64,000 nucleotides of DNA from Streptomyces sp. NBC_01233 (GTDB lineage Bacteria > Actinomycetota > Actinomycetes > Streptomycetales > Streptomycetaceae). The stretch lies in NCBI RefSeq assembly GCF_035989305.1, contig NZ_CP108514.1, positions 4,030,501 through 4,094,500 of the forward strand. Reading direction: 5' to 3'. This document shows positions 1 to 7,528 of the stretch, piece by piece. The translations under genes were made by a program, and so were the position numbers. The notes under the pieces are model-generated. The model worked only from the letters and a program-made list of their open reading frames with translations. It searched no databases and was not told where the DNA came from. Position 1 is the first letter of the stretch. The number at the start of each line of letters is the position of its first letter.

Positions 1-80
1 AGACCGTGCCGCTGGATCACTTCGGGCGGCAGGCCGGGGGCGCTCCCCGCTGGCGGCTGGTACTGGCCCGGCGTACCTAG
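1..80 (+). CDS. C-terminal tail of an unidentified protein (5' end outside window)
   Basis: An open frame runs from base 3 to a TAG at 78-80 and gives 25 residues ending WRLVLARRT. It enters from the left edge, so the start and the family cannot be seen. The residue and codon composition looks like ordinary Streptomyces coding sequence, but nothing identifies a function. Confidence 0.4.
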   Translation, partial: TVPLDHFGRQAGGAPRWRLVLARRT

Positions 81-176
81 CGGAATCACTGCGTCACCAC
101 CGGTGCACGGGACACAATCGATGAGGGTTCGTCAGGCAGCTTGCTTCCGCACCACCCTCACCCTTTGGAGCAGCCG

Positions 177-1004
177 GTGTCGTCGCAGGAAATGCCCATC
201 ACGATCACCCCTCAGCAGGCCGCCCACGGTGTCGTCCTCCCCGTTCTGCTGGCGAACGGACCGGCCCGGCTGCGCATCCCGTCCTGCCGGAACGGCGATC
301 TCGTACGGGCCCGTGTCGGGGACCAGGAGTTACTGCTGCGCATCCGCGTCTCGGGGGCCGCAGCGGGAGCGGGAGCGGGAACCGCAGCCGGAGCGGGAGC
401 CGCATTCGCGACCGGCGCCGCCAGCGCAACCGCCGGCGCGGGTGCGGGTGCGGGCGTGCCGCGGTCCGGCCCGTCCCCCATGGCGAACGGCCGCGGGTGC
501 ATCGCCGCGTTCCTGGTCGCCGCCGTGGTGGTCGTCGCCTTCATCGCGGTGAACGACGGGGACGACAACGACGGCAAGAACGCCGCCTCCCCGACCCCGA
601 CCTACTCGTCCAGCGCGTGGTCGGCGCCGTCCTCCACGCCGTGGACGGCCGAACCCACCACCGCCCCGAACCCCGCGCCCACCGGGTACAGCCCGGAACC
701 CGCACCGGAACCCACCGCGGAACCCACCCCGGAGCCGAGCCCCTTCGACCGGGGCACCTGCCTCAACGGACAGTTGCCGGACTCGACGACGCCGCAGAGC
801 GTCAGCGGCGTGGACGAGGTCTCCTGCTCGGCGTCCGACGCGCACTACAAGGTGATCGAGAGCATCCCCGGCACCTCGGACATGGACCGCTGCAACTCCA
901 ACCCCAAGACGCAGTACGCGTTCTCCTACCGCTACACGCGCGGTGCCACCGTCCTCAACCAGTACGTGTACTGCCTGGTCGGCCTCGGCTCGTACGCCCG
1001 CTGA
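177..1004 (+). CDS. Membrane-anchored protein with Pro/Thr-rich stalk and LppU-like C-terminal domain
   Basis: The start is taken as GTG 177 because GGAG at 167-170 lies six bases upstream. The 275-residue product begins with a short conserved-looking segment (MPITITPQQAAHG near the start). It then has an Ala/Gly stretch, one membrane segment (AAFLVAAVVVVAFIAV, about residue 107) and a Pro/Thr/Glu-rich stalk (about 130-185). The C-terminal domain has several cysteines (GTCLNGQLPD, VSCSASDAHYKV, YVYCLVGL). This is the layout of Streptomyces LppU/SCO3897-type cell-surface proteins of unknown role. A second protein of similar plan lies at 30492-31184. Confidence 0.75.
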   Translation: MSSQEMPITITPQQAAHGVVLPVLLANGPARLRIPSCRNGDLVRARVGDQELLLRIRVSGAAAGAGAGTAAGAGAAFATGAASATAGAGAGAGVPRSGPSPMANGRGCIAAFLVAAVVVVAFIAVNDGDDNDGKNAASPTPTYSSSAWSAPSSTPWTAEPTTAPNPAPTGYSPEPAPEPTAEPTPEPSPFDRGTCLNGQLPDSTTPQSVSGVDEVSCSASDAHYKVIESIPGTSDMDRCNSNPKTQYAFSYRYTRGATVLNQYVYCLVGLGSYAR

Positions 1005-1020
1005 GCCGGCGGCCGCGGGT

Positions 1021-1164
1021 TCAGCGGGCGGGCGGCTCCACCCTCTGCCACTCCTCGACCGGCTTGGTGATCAAAAGGCCCCGGACGACGCGGCGGGTCA
1101 GGACGACGGCCCCTTCGCCGTACTCGTGCAGCTCGCGTACGGTGACCGATCCGTCTCCCGTACA
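1021..1164 (-). pseudogene. Possible remnant of a Phd/YefM-type antitoxin gene
   Basis: Directly after the fadD stop, the same frame stays open on the minus strand to a TGA at 1021. It reads VTVRELHEYGEGAV, then VLTRRVVRGLLITKPVEEW, with no ATG, GTG or TTG start. The pattern VREL-x(n)-RV-x-G-x-L-x-ITK is reminiscent of Phd/YefM antitoxins, with apparent small indels. No toxin partner is present. This is a weak reading from pattern memory and may instead be untranslated sequence. Confidence 0.3.
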
Positions 1165-1167
1165 GCG

Positions 1168-2838
1168 CTAGCGGGCGCGCAGCTCGCGCTTGAGGACCTT
1201 GCCGCTCGCGTTGCGCGGCAGCTCGGAGACGAACTCCACCGCGCGCGGCACCTTGTAGTTGGCCATCTCCCGCCGGGACCAGGCGATCAGGTCGTCGGCG
1301 GTGAGCGTGGAGCCGGGTCGGCGGACCGCGTACGCCTTGCCGACCTCACCGAGGCGGGGATCGGGGACGCCGACGACGGCGACGTCCGCGATGTCCGGGT
1401 GCAGGCCGAGGAGTTGCTCGATCTCGGCGGGGTAGGCGTTGAAGCCGCCGACGATGAACATGTCCTTGATCCGGTCGGTGATGCGCAGGTTGCCGTGCGC
1501 GTCCTTGAACCCGACGTCTCCGGTGTGCAGCCAGCCGTCCCGGGTGATCGCCTTGGCGCTCTCGCCGGGGTCCTCGAAGTAGCCCTGCATGACGTGGTAG
1601 CCGCGGACCACGATCTCGCCGGCCTCGCCCGTCGGCCGCGGCGTCCCGCCCGCGTCCACGATCATCACCTCGGTGTCCGGGATGGCCCGCCCCGAGGTCT
1701 CGGAGATGATCTCCGCGGGGTCGCCCCGCCGGCACATGGTGACGATGCCGCTGGCCTCGGAGAGCCCGTACGCGGTGAGGACGGTGGCGATGTGCAGCTC
1801 GCCGCGCAGCCGCTCGACGAGCCGGAGCGGGACCACGGCCGCGCCGGTGACGACCAGGCGCAGGGCGGACAGGTCGTGGTGGTCGCGCTGGGGGTGGTCG
1901 AGGAGGGACTGGTGGAGGGTGGGCGGTCCGGGGAGTACGGAGATCCGCTCGGCGGCGACGTTGGCGAGGACGGTGTCCACGTTGAAGACGGGCTGCGGGA
2001 CCATCGTGGCCCCGCGCATCAGGCAGGCGATGATCCCGGCCTTGTAGCCGAAGGTGTGGAAGAAGGGGTTCACGATCAGGTAGCGGTCGCCCTCGCGCAG
2101 TCCCGCGAGCTCGCACCACACGTCGTAGCAGCGCAGGGACTGGGCGTGGGTGATGACGGCGCCCTTGGGACTGCCGGTGGTGCCGGAGGTGAAGATGATG
2201 TCGGAGGGGGCGTCGGAGGTGATGGAGGCGGCGCGTTCGCGCACGGCTTCGGCCGGTATGCGGTCCCCGCCCGCCAGGAAATCCTTCCAGGTGCGGAAGG
2301 ACTCGGGTGCGTCCTCGGCGAGGACGACGACCTGCTCCAGGTGCGGGAGCCCGCGCAGCGGCCCGGTGCCGGGGCCCTCGCCCGCGGCCCGGCGCAGGGA
2401 GGCGACGTAGGAGGTGCCCAGGAAGGTGCCGGTGACGAAGAGCAGCCGCGCCCGGCTGCGCTGGAGGACGTACGCCGCTTCCGCGCCCTTGAAACGGGTG
2501 TTGAGGGGGACCAGCACCGCGCCCGCCGAGACGGCGCCGAGCGCGGAGACGATCCACTCCAGGGTGTTGGGGGCCCAGACGGCGACCCGGTCGCCGGGCT
2601 CGACCCCGGCGGCGATGCAGGCGGCCGCGGCGCGCTCGACGCGTTCGCCGAGCTGCCCGTAGCTGATGCGGACGCGGCCGTCGACGACGGCCTCCTGGTC
2701 GGCGTACCGTACGGCTGCCGTCCGGACGAGCCCCGCGATGCTGCCCCAGCGCAGGTCTGCGCGTACGCCGTCGCTCACGCCGTCGCTCACGTCGTCGCTC
2801 ACGTCGTCGCGTACGGCCCCGCGTGCGTCGTCGCCCAT
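1168..2838 (-). CDS. Acyl-CoA synthetase (AMP-forming, FadD3-like)
   Basis: The 556-residue enzyme is expected to activate a carboxylic acid with ATP and CoA through an acyl-adenylate in the cytoplasm. It has the P-loop motif FTSGTTGSPKGA (about 190-200), the A5-type motif AYGLSEASG, the hinge region (DGWLHTGDVGF, RITDRIKDMFIVGGFNAYP) and the C-terminal catalytic lysine motif PRNASGKVLKREL. ATG 2838 is preferred over ATG 2847 because GGGAGG sits nine bases before it. The N-terminus holds a short repeat (DVSDDVSDGVSDGV) that varies by 12-bp units. The overall pattern recalls mycobacterial FadD3, which acts on a steroid-derived acid, but the substrate here is unknown. It is divergent from the thiolase operon and shares the operator at 2867. 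Confidence 0.85.
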   Translation of the reverse strand: MGDDARGAVRDDVSDDVSDGVSDGVRADLRWGSIAGLVRTAAVRYADQEAVVDGRVRISYGQLGERVERAAAACIAAGVEPGDRVAVWAPNTLEWIVSALGAVSAGAVLVPLNTRFKGAEAAYVLQRSRARLLFVTGTFLGTSYVASLRRAAGEGPGTGPLRGLPHLEQVVVLAEDAPESFRTWKDFLAGGDRIPAEAVRERAASITSDAPSDIIFTSGTTGSPKGAVITHAQSLRCYDVWCELAGLREGDRYLIVNPFFHTFGYKAGIIACLMRGATMVPQPVFNVDTVLANVAAERISVLPGPPTLHQSLLDHPQRDHHDLSALRLVVTGAAVVPLRLVERLRGELHIATVLTAYGLSEASGIVTMCRRGDPAEIISETSGRAIPDTEVMIVDAGGTPRPTGEAGEIVVRGYHVMQGYFEDPGESAKAITRDGWLHTGDVGFKDAHGNLRITDRIKDMFIVGGFNAYPAEIEQLLGLHPDIADVAVVGVPDPRLGEVGKAYAVRRPGSTLTADDLIAWSRREMANYKVPRAVEFVSELPRNASGKVLKRELRAR

Positions 2839-2866
2839 GCGTGTCATCCTCCCGCGAACCCAGTAG

Positions 2867-2881
2867 CTGACTAACCGTCAG
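2867..2881. promoter_or_regulatory. TetR-type operator copy 1, between fadD and ltp
   Basis: CTGACTAACCGTCAG is a perfect 5-bp inverted repeat with a 5-nt spacer. It lies between the divergent starts at 2838 and 2933 and so can control both units. It matches the window-wide consensus CTGAC[G/T]NNNCGTCAG. Confidence 0.75.
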
Positions 2882-2932
2882 ATTAGCTGTAGCCTTCGCG
2901 GCTGTCAGTACTGGCGCACCCCGGAGGTGGCG

Positions 2933-4084
2933 ATGGCGGCAACGCTCAAGGACGCTACGGCGATAGTGGGCATCGGGCAGACCGCCTTTGCCAGACAACT
3001 GCCGCAGTCCGAGAAGGAACTGGCCTGCCGGGCGATCCTGGCCGCCCTCGCCGACGCCGGCATCGATCCCTCCGAGGTCGACGCCTTCTCCTCCTACACC
3101 ATGGAGGAGACCGACGAGGTCGAGGTCGCCAAGGCCATCGGCGCCGGCGACGTCACCTTCTTCTCCAAGATCGGCTACGGCGGCGGCGGTTCCTGCGCCA
3201 CCGTCGGCCACCTGGCCTCGGCGATCGCGACCGGCCAGGCCACCGTCGGCGTCGCCTGGCGCTCCCGCAAACGCGGCTCCGGCCCGCGCCCCTGGAAGAA
3301 CACCGCCGTCCAGCTGCCCACCCCCGGCCAGTGGACCCGCCCCTTCGGGCTGCTGCGCCCCGCCGACGAGATCGGCATGCTGGCCCGCCGCTACATGCAC
3401 GAGTACGGCGCCACCCGCGACCACCTCTTCAACGTGGCCATGGCCTGCCGCAACCGGGCCAACGCCAACCCGGCCGCGATGATGTACGAGCGCCCGCTGA
3501 CCCGCGAGATGTACATGACCTCCCGCATGATCAGCGACCCGCTCTGCCTCTTCGACAACTGCCTGGAGACCGACGGGGCGCTGGCCTGCGTGATCGTCTC
3601 CGCCGAGCGGGCCCGGGACTGCCGCCAGAAGCCCGTCTACGTGCACTCCGTCGCCCAGGGCCTGCCCTCCCAGCACCACGGAATGGTCAACTACTGGAAC
3701 GACGACCCGCTCTCCGGGCCCGCCTGGACCGCCGCCCGCCACCTGTGGAAGCAGGCCGACTTCGGGCCGCAGGACGTGGACGTCGCCCAGATCTACGACG
3801 CCTTCACCCCGCTGATCCCCCTCTCGCTGGAGGGCTACGGCTTCTGCGGGCGCGGCGAGGGCGCCGCCTTCACCGAGGGCGGAGCCCTGGAGACGGGCGG
3901 CCGGCTCCCGATCAACACCGGGGGCGGCGGCCTGTCGGAGGCGTACGTGCACGGCTTCAACCTGATCAACGAGGGCGTCAAGCAGCTGCGCGGCATCTCC
4001 ACCGCCCAGGTGCCGGACGCCGCGACCTGCCTGGTGACGGCGGGCGAGGGTGTCCCGACGTCCGCGATCCTGCTGAGGAGCTGA
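2933..4084 (+). CDS. Thiolase-like protein of the Ltp2 (aldolase) type
   Basis: The 383-residue protein has a thiolase fold pattern and lacks a sterol-carrier domain. ATG 2933 follows GGAGG by five bases. Its C-terminal motifs are QIYDAFTPLIPLSLEGYGFC and LPINTGGGGLSEAYVHGF, with tyrosines where classical thiolases have His/Cys chemistry. Mycobacterial Ltp2 with the same pattern is a retro-aldolase that removes propionyl-CoA from a steroid side chain when bound to a DUF35 protein. A cysteine is present in GGGGSCATVGHLA, near the usual nucleophile region, so thiolysis is not excluded. The DUF35 gene starts four bases downstream, which supports a complex. Operator 1 lies upstream. Confidence 0.8.
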   Translation: MAATLKDATAIVGIGQTAFARQLPQSEKELACRAILAALADAGIDPSEVDAFSSYTMEETDEVEVAKAIGAGDVTFFSKIGYGGGGSCATVGHLASAIATGQATVGVAWRSRKRGSGPRPWKNTAVQLPTPGQWTRPFGLLRPADEIGMLARRYMHEYGATRDHLFNVAMACRNRANANPAAMMYERPLTREMYMTSRMISDPLCLFDNCLETDGALACVIVSAERARDCRQKPVYVHSVAQGLPSQHHGMVNYWNDDPLSGPAWTAARHLWKQADFGPQDVDVAQIYDAFTPLIPLSLEGYGFCGRGEGAAFTEGGALETGGRLPINTGGGGLSEAYVHGFNLINEGVKQLRGISTAQVPDAATCLVTAGEGVPTSAILLRS

Positions 4085-4087
4085 CCG

Positions 4088-4537
4088 ATGACCGCCGCAT
4101 CCGCAGACGAGCTGCTCCTGCCGGTCCCCGACGAGGACGGCGCCCCCTTCTGGGAGTACGCCGCACGGGGCGAACTCCGCATCCAGGCCTGCGCCGCCTG
4201 CGGCCGGCTGCGCTTCCCGCCCCGCCCCTGCTGCCCGCACTGCAGGTCCTTCGACAGCGAGTGGCGCCGGATGAGCGGCCGCGGCCGCATCTGGTCGTAC
4301 GTCCGGCCGCACCCGCCGCTGCTGCCCGCCTACGCCGCGCAGGCCCCGTACAACGTGGTCCTCGTGGAGCTCGCCGACGCCCCGCACATCCGGCTCGCCG
4401 GGAACCTGGTGACCTCGGCCGACGCCCCGCTGGACTCGATGGACCCGGCCCGGCTGCGCATCGGCGCGCGGGTCCAGGTGGTCTTCACCGAGACGGGCGG
4501 GATGGCCGTGCCGCGCTGGCTCCTGGAGAAGTCGTGA
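4088..4537 (+). CDS. DUF35 OB-fold/zinc-ribbon protein, partner of the Ltp-type thiolase
   Basis: The 149-residue protein has an N-terminal zinc ribbon (CAACGRLRFPPRPCCPHC, about residues 37-54) and then an OB-fold (GRIWSYVRPHPPLL, YNVVLVELADAPHIRLAGNL). It is typical of DUF35 subunits that bind acyl-CoA for Ltp-type aldolases or thiolases. GAGGAG lies seven bases before ATG 4088. Its 3' end overlaps the crotonase gene as GTGA, so translation is probably coupled. Confidence 0.85.
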   Translation: MTAASADELLLPVPDEDGAPFWEYAARGELRIQACAACGRLRFPPRPCCPHCRSFDSEWRRMSGRGRIWSYVRPHPPLLPAYAAQAPYNVVLVELADAPHIRLAGNLVTSADAPLDSMDPARLRIGARVQVVFTETGGMAVPRWLLEKS

Positions 4538-5310
4538 CCGTACGGGTGGAGCGGGACAAGGCGACCGGGGTCGCGGTCGTCACCCTGGACCGGGAGCGCA
4601 GGCACAATGCGATCGACCTGGCGACGGCGGACGAACTGAGCGCGGTGTGGAGGGAGTTCCGGTTCGCCGACGAGGTGCGGGCGGTGGTGCTCACGGGGGC
4701 GGGGGCGGCCGCCTTCTGCACCGGCATCGACCGCGGTGTCGACGTGCCGCAGCCGGGATCCCCGTACTCGGCCGACGATCCGCTCATCGCGATCGGCCCC
4801 AAGGCGGGCGACCTGTGGAAGCCGGTCGTCGCCGCCGTCAACGGCATGGCCTGCGGCGGGGCCTTCTACCTGCTGGGCGAGGCGGAGTTCCTGATCGCCT
4901 CCGAGACGGCGACGTTCTTCGATCCGCACACGACGTACGGGATGGTCAGCGCCTACGAGGCCGTCTACATGGCGCAGCGCATGCCCTTCGGCGAGGCCGC
5001 CCGGATGTCCCTGATGGGCACGGCCGAACGGCTCTCCGCGCGCCGGGCCCACGAGATCGGGCTCATCTCGGAGCTGACCGCGCCCGCCGAGCTGCTCCCG
5101 GCGGCCCTGCGGGCGGCGGAGACCCTGGCCGGCTTCCCGACGGAGGCCGTGCAGGGCACCGTACGGGCCCTGTGGTCGGCGAAGCAGGCCGCGCTCCAGC
5201 AGGCCCTGGCCCAGGCCCCGGCGCTGATCGCGCTGGGGAACCTGGCGCCGGAGCGGCAGGCCGAACTGTTCGCGGGGCGGCGCGGGGCGCCGGAGCCGCG
5301 GGTGCGGTGA
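4534..5310 (+). CDS. Enoyl-CoA hydratase/isomerase family protein
   Basis: The 258-residue crotonase-fold protein starts at GTG 4534, inside the stop of the DUF35 gene. The oxyanion-hole segments are recognisable (AAFCTGIDRGVDV; AVNGMACGGAFYLLGEAEFL). The usual catalytic Glu segment reads FFDPHTTYGMVSAYEA, so the exact chemistry (hydratase, isomerase or other) cannot be assigned. As third gene of the operator 1 operon it probably handles the unsaturated CoA ester before Ltp cleavage. Confidence 0.8.
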   Translation: MTVRVERDKATGVAVVTLDRERRHNAIDLATADELSAVWREFRFADEVRAVVLTGAGAAAFCTGIDRGVDVPQPGSPYSADDPLIAIGPKAGDLWKPVVAAVNGMACGGAFYLLGEAEFLIASETATFFDPHTTYGMVSAYEAVYMAQRMPFGEAARMSLMGTAERLSARRAHEIGLISELTAPAELLPAALRAAETLAGFPTEAVQGTVRALWSAKQAALQQALAQAPALIALGNLAPERQAELFAGRRGAPEPRVR

Positions 5311-5339
5311 GGCGCGGGGCGGGGCGGGGCGCGTGCGGG

Positions 5340-5834
5340 CTACGCCCGCTCCACCGCGCCCACCAGGCAGTTCTTCACCTCTGCGGCCTTGCCCGGGACC
5401 GTCATCGGGACCACGACGGTCCGGCTCTCGCGCGGCTTGAGCGTGATCTTCAGGGAGCCGGCGTCGAGGGCCGCACCGTTCGCACCGCTGAAGGTCACCG
5501 GCACCCGCACGGTGCGCTCGGCGTCCACGGTGGAGGTGACCTGGACGGTGGCCCCCTTCTTGTCCGCCGCGACGCAACCGACGAGCACGGCCCGCGCGGG
5601 CGGCGACGTCGGGCTCGCCGAGGGCGTCGGGCTGCTGCTGCTGCTCCCGGTGCCGTGACTCTTCTTCTTCTTGCTCTTGGAGCTGGAGCAGCCGCCCCCG
5701 CTGCTACTGCTCTTGCCCTTGCTCTTGCCACTGCTTCCGCTGCTGCTGCTTCCGCCGTGTGACGAGAACCCGGTCAGCGCGAAGACGACGGCCACGAGCA
5801 CCGCGGTGAACCTGATACGACGTCCAGCCACCAT
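5340..5834 (-). CDS. Secreted or surface protein with Ser/Gly/Lys-rich spacer
   Basis: ATG 5834 is chosen over an upstream codon because GGGGAGGAG lies eight bases before it. The 164-residue product has a signal-like N-terminus (RRIRFTAVLVAVVFALTGF), a low-complexity Ser/Gly/Lys spacer (about 25-80) and a small beta-rich domain with two cysteines (VLVGCVAADKK and EVKNCLVGAVE). No lipobox Cys is seen at the cleavage region. The function is unknown. It is convergent with the crotonase gene at 30 bp. Confidence 0.7.
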   Translation of the reverse strand: MVAGRRIRFTAVLVAVVFALTGFSSHGGSSSSGSSGKSKGKSSSSGGGCSSSKSKKKKSHGTGSSSSSPTPSASPTSPPARAVLVGCVAADKKGATVQVTSTVDAERTVRVPVTFSGANGAALDAGSLKITLKPRESRTVVVPMTVPGKAAEVKNCLVGAVERA

Positions 5835-5915
5835 GGCCCGAACTCCTCCCCTGGACAACGGCGGGCCACGCTATCAGCGCGCCGCCGCGCCGGTAACGGG
5901 CCGGGGAGAGATCGG

Positions 5916-6322
5916 CTCCGTCCGGCCGCCCCCGCATGCGCGGCACCGGAGCCGGGCGCAGCGACCCCCCTCAACGCACCCCTCGCACCCCTCGGCCCCG
6001 GAGGGCCTCAGCGGCTTCGGGCCGCTGGACCGGACTCCGTCCGGCCGTCCCCGCATGCGCGGCACCGGAGCCGGGCGTAGCGACCTCCCCTCAACGCACC
6101 CCTCGCACCCCTCGGCCCCGGAGGGCCTCAGCGGCTTCGGGCCGCTGGGCCGGACTCCGTCCGGCCGTCCCCGCATGCGCGGCACCGGAGCCGGGCGTAG
6201 CGACCTCCCCTCAACGCACCCCTCGCACCCCTCGGCCCCGGAGGGCCTCAGCGGCTTCGGGCCGCTGGGCCGGACTCCGTCCGGCCGTCCCCGTATGCGC
6301 GGCACCGGAGCCGGGCGTAGCG
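5916..6322. repeat. Tandem array of a 120-bp repeat, about 3.4 copies
   Basis: Three nearly identical 120-bp units and a partial fourth fill the space between 5835 and 6356. Differences are a few single bases and one 1-bp indel in the first copy. Each unit carries a hairpin, CAGCGGC-TTCGG-GCCGCTG, which in RNA gives a stable UUCG-type loop. The unit length is a multiple of three, so every frame shows a fake peptide repeat, but no start, ribosome site or coding bias supports a gene. No other feature is seen in this stretch. Confidence 0.9.
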
Positions 6323-6356
6323 TCGGGATCGAGACCACTACCGCGAAGGGCCGGGC

Positions 6357-6827
6357 ATGCTCCGCAACGTACTCGGCTCGCTGATGGGTCTGATCGGAGC
6401 GGCGGCCGCCGTCTGGAGCCCCTTCCGTGCCTGGTACGACGGCCGTCACGGACGCGACTACCGCGTCCAGGAGCTCTTCACCGCCGCCGGGATCACCGAT
6501 CACAAGCCCGCCCTGCTGGGCTCGCTCGTGCTCCCCTTCGTCTTCGCCGCCGCCCTCGCGGTGGCCGCCGTCGTGCTCCGCTCGCGGCTGCTCATGGCGC
6601 TGGCGGGGGTCGTCGTCCTCGGCTTCGCCGTCCTGTGGACGGTCCGCCAGGGGCAGGCCGCCGGGAGCCTCTCGGTGGGCGGCGACGGCCAGGGCCTCGG
6701 TGACGGCGTCGCCAACGCCTTCGGCGCAGGCGCGCTGATCCTCCTGGGCGCCGCCGTCATGCGCGGCCGCCCCGCCCGCCGGGCCCGCGCCCTCCCCCCG
6801 ACGACGACCACCGCCCCGGAGCCGTAG
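6357..6827 (+). CDS. Small integral membrane protein, function unknown
   Basis: The 156-residue product has about four hydrophobic segments: VLGSLMGLIGAAAAVW, LLGSLVLPFVFAAALAVAAVVL, LLMALAGVVVLGFAVLW and AFGAGALILLGAAVM. A basic Pro/Thr tail follows. AAGGG lies six bases before ATG 6357. It starts 35 bp after the 120-bp repeat array, so its transcripts may begin in or read through that array. I do not recognise a family beyond Streptomyces membrane proteins of this size. Confidence 0.75.
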   Translation: MLRNVLGSLMGLIGAAAAVWSPFRAWYDGRHGRDYRVQELFTAAGITDHKPALLGSLVLPFVFAAALAVAAVVLRSRLLMALAGVVVLGFAVLWTVRQGQAAGSLSVGGDGQGLGDGVANAFGAGALILLGAAVMRGRPARRARALPPTTTTAPEP

Positions 6828-6962
6828 CCGCAAGCCCCGCCCCAGGACCACACGCAGCGCGGGTGACGGACCTCACCGCAGCGGGCACGAACGGCGTGGA
6901 CATGGCGGCGGCCCCGGCCCCCGGGTGGGGGCGGGGCCGACCGGCCGGGCAGGCGGGTGGGA

Positions 6963-7469
6963 TCAGGCGGCGACGACGCCGGAGGCCGCGATCTCGACCT
7001 TGCCCTTGGGGGCGCCGGACTGGGAGCCCAGGGCCTCGATCTGGTCCACGAGCTCCTGGCCCGAGACGACCTCGCCGAAGACGACGTGCTTGCCGTCGAG
7101 CCACGGGGTGAGGACCGTGGTGATGAAGAACTGCGAGCCGTTGGTGTTGCGGCCGGCGTTCGCCATCGACAGCAGGTACTTGCGGTCGTGCTTCAGCTGG
7201 AAGTTCTCGTCCTCGAACTTCTCGCCGTAGATGGACTTGCCGCCGGTGCCGTTGTGGTTGGTGAAGTCACCGCCCTGCAGCATGTACTGGGGGATGACGC
7301 GGTGGAAGCCGGAGCCCGCGTAGCCGTAGCCGTTCTGGCCGGTGCACAGCTCCCGGAAGTTGCGCGCGGTCTTCGGGACGACCTCGTCGAAGAGGTTGAA
7401 GACGATGCGGCCCGCGGGCGCGCCGTTGATGGTGATGTCGAAGTAGACGTTGTCGCTCATGGGGTCCAT
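6963..7469 (-). CDS. Peptidyl-prolyl cis-trans isomerase, cyclophilin type
   Basis: The 168-residue cytoplasmic cyclophilin catalyses proline isomerisation in folding. Family signatures are the active-site [16 protein letters not shown], the cyclosporin-binding Trp in [17 protein letters not shown], and GSQFFITT. It has no signal peptide. ATG 7469 is favoured (GGGAG seven bases upstream), but ATG 7460 would give MSDNVYFDI and is also possible. It lies downstream of afsK on the same strand with about 60 bp between them. Confidence 0.92.
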   Translation of the reverse strand: MDPMSDNVYFDITINGAPAGRIVFNLFDEVVPKTARNFRELCTGQNGYGYAGSGFHRVIPQYMLQGGDFTNHNGTGGKSIYGEKFEDENFQLKHDRKYLLSMANAGRNTNGSQFFITTVLTPWLDGKHVVFGEVVSGQELVDQIEALGSQSGAPKGKVEIAASGVVAA

Positions 7470-7528
7470 CCTGTCACTCCCGGTGCGGTGCGCTACCCGG
7501 CGGGGCCGCAGCCCCGCCTCCGGGCAGG

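Noticed and set aside
943..2874. 643-codon plus-strand frame opposite fadD
   Set aside because: It is the mirror of the fadD coding sequence, with no homology or ribosome site.
5874..6851. Long minus-strand frame through the 120-bp repeat with a repeating peptide
   Set aside because: The unit length is divisible by three, so all frames repeat. There is no ribosome site, and the frame overlaps the better-supported gene at 6357.
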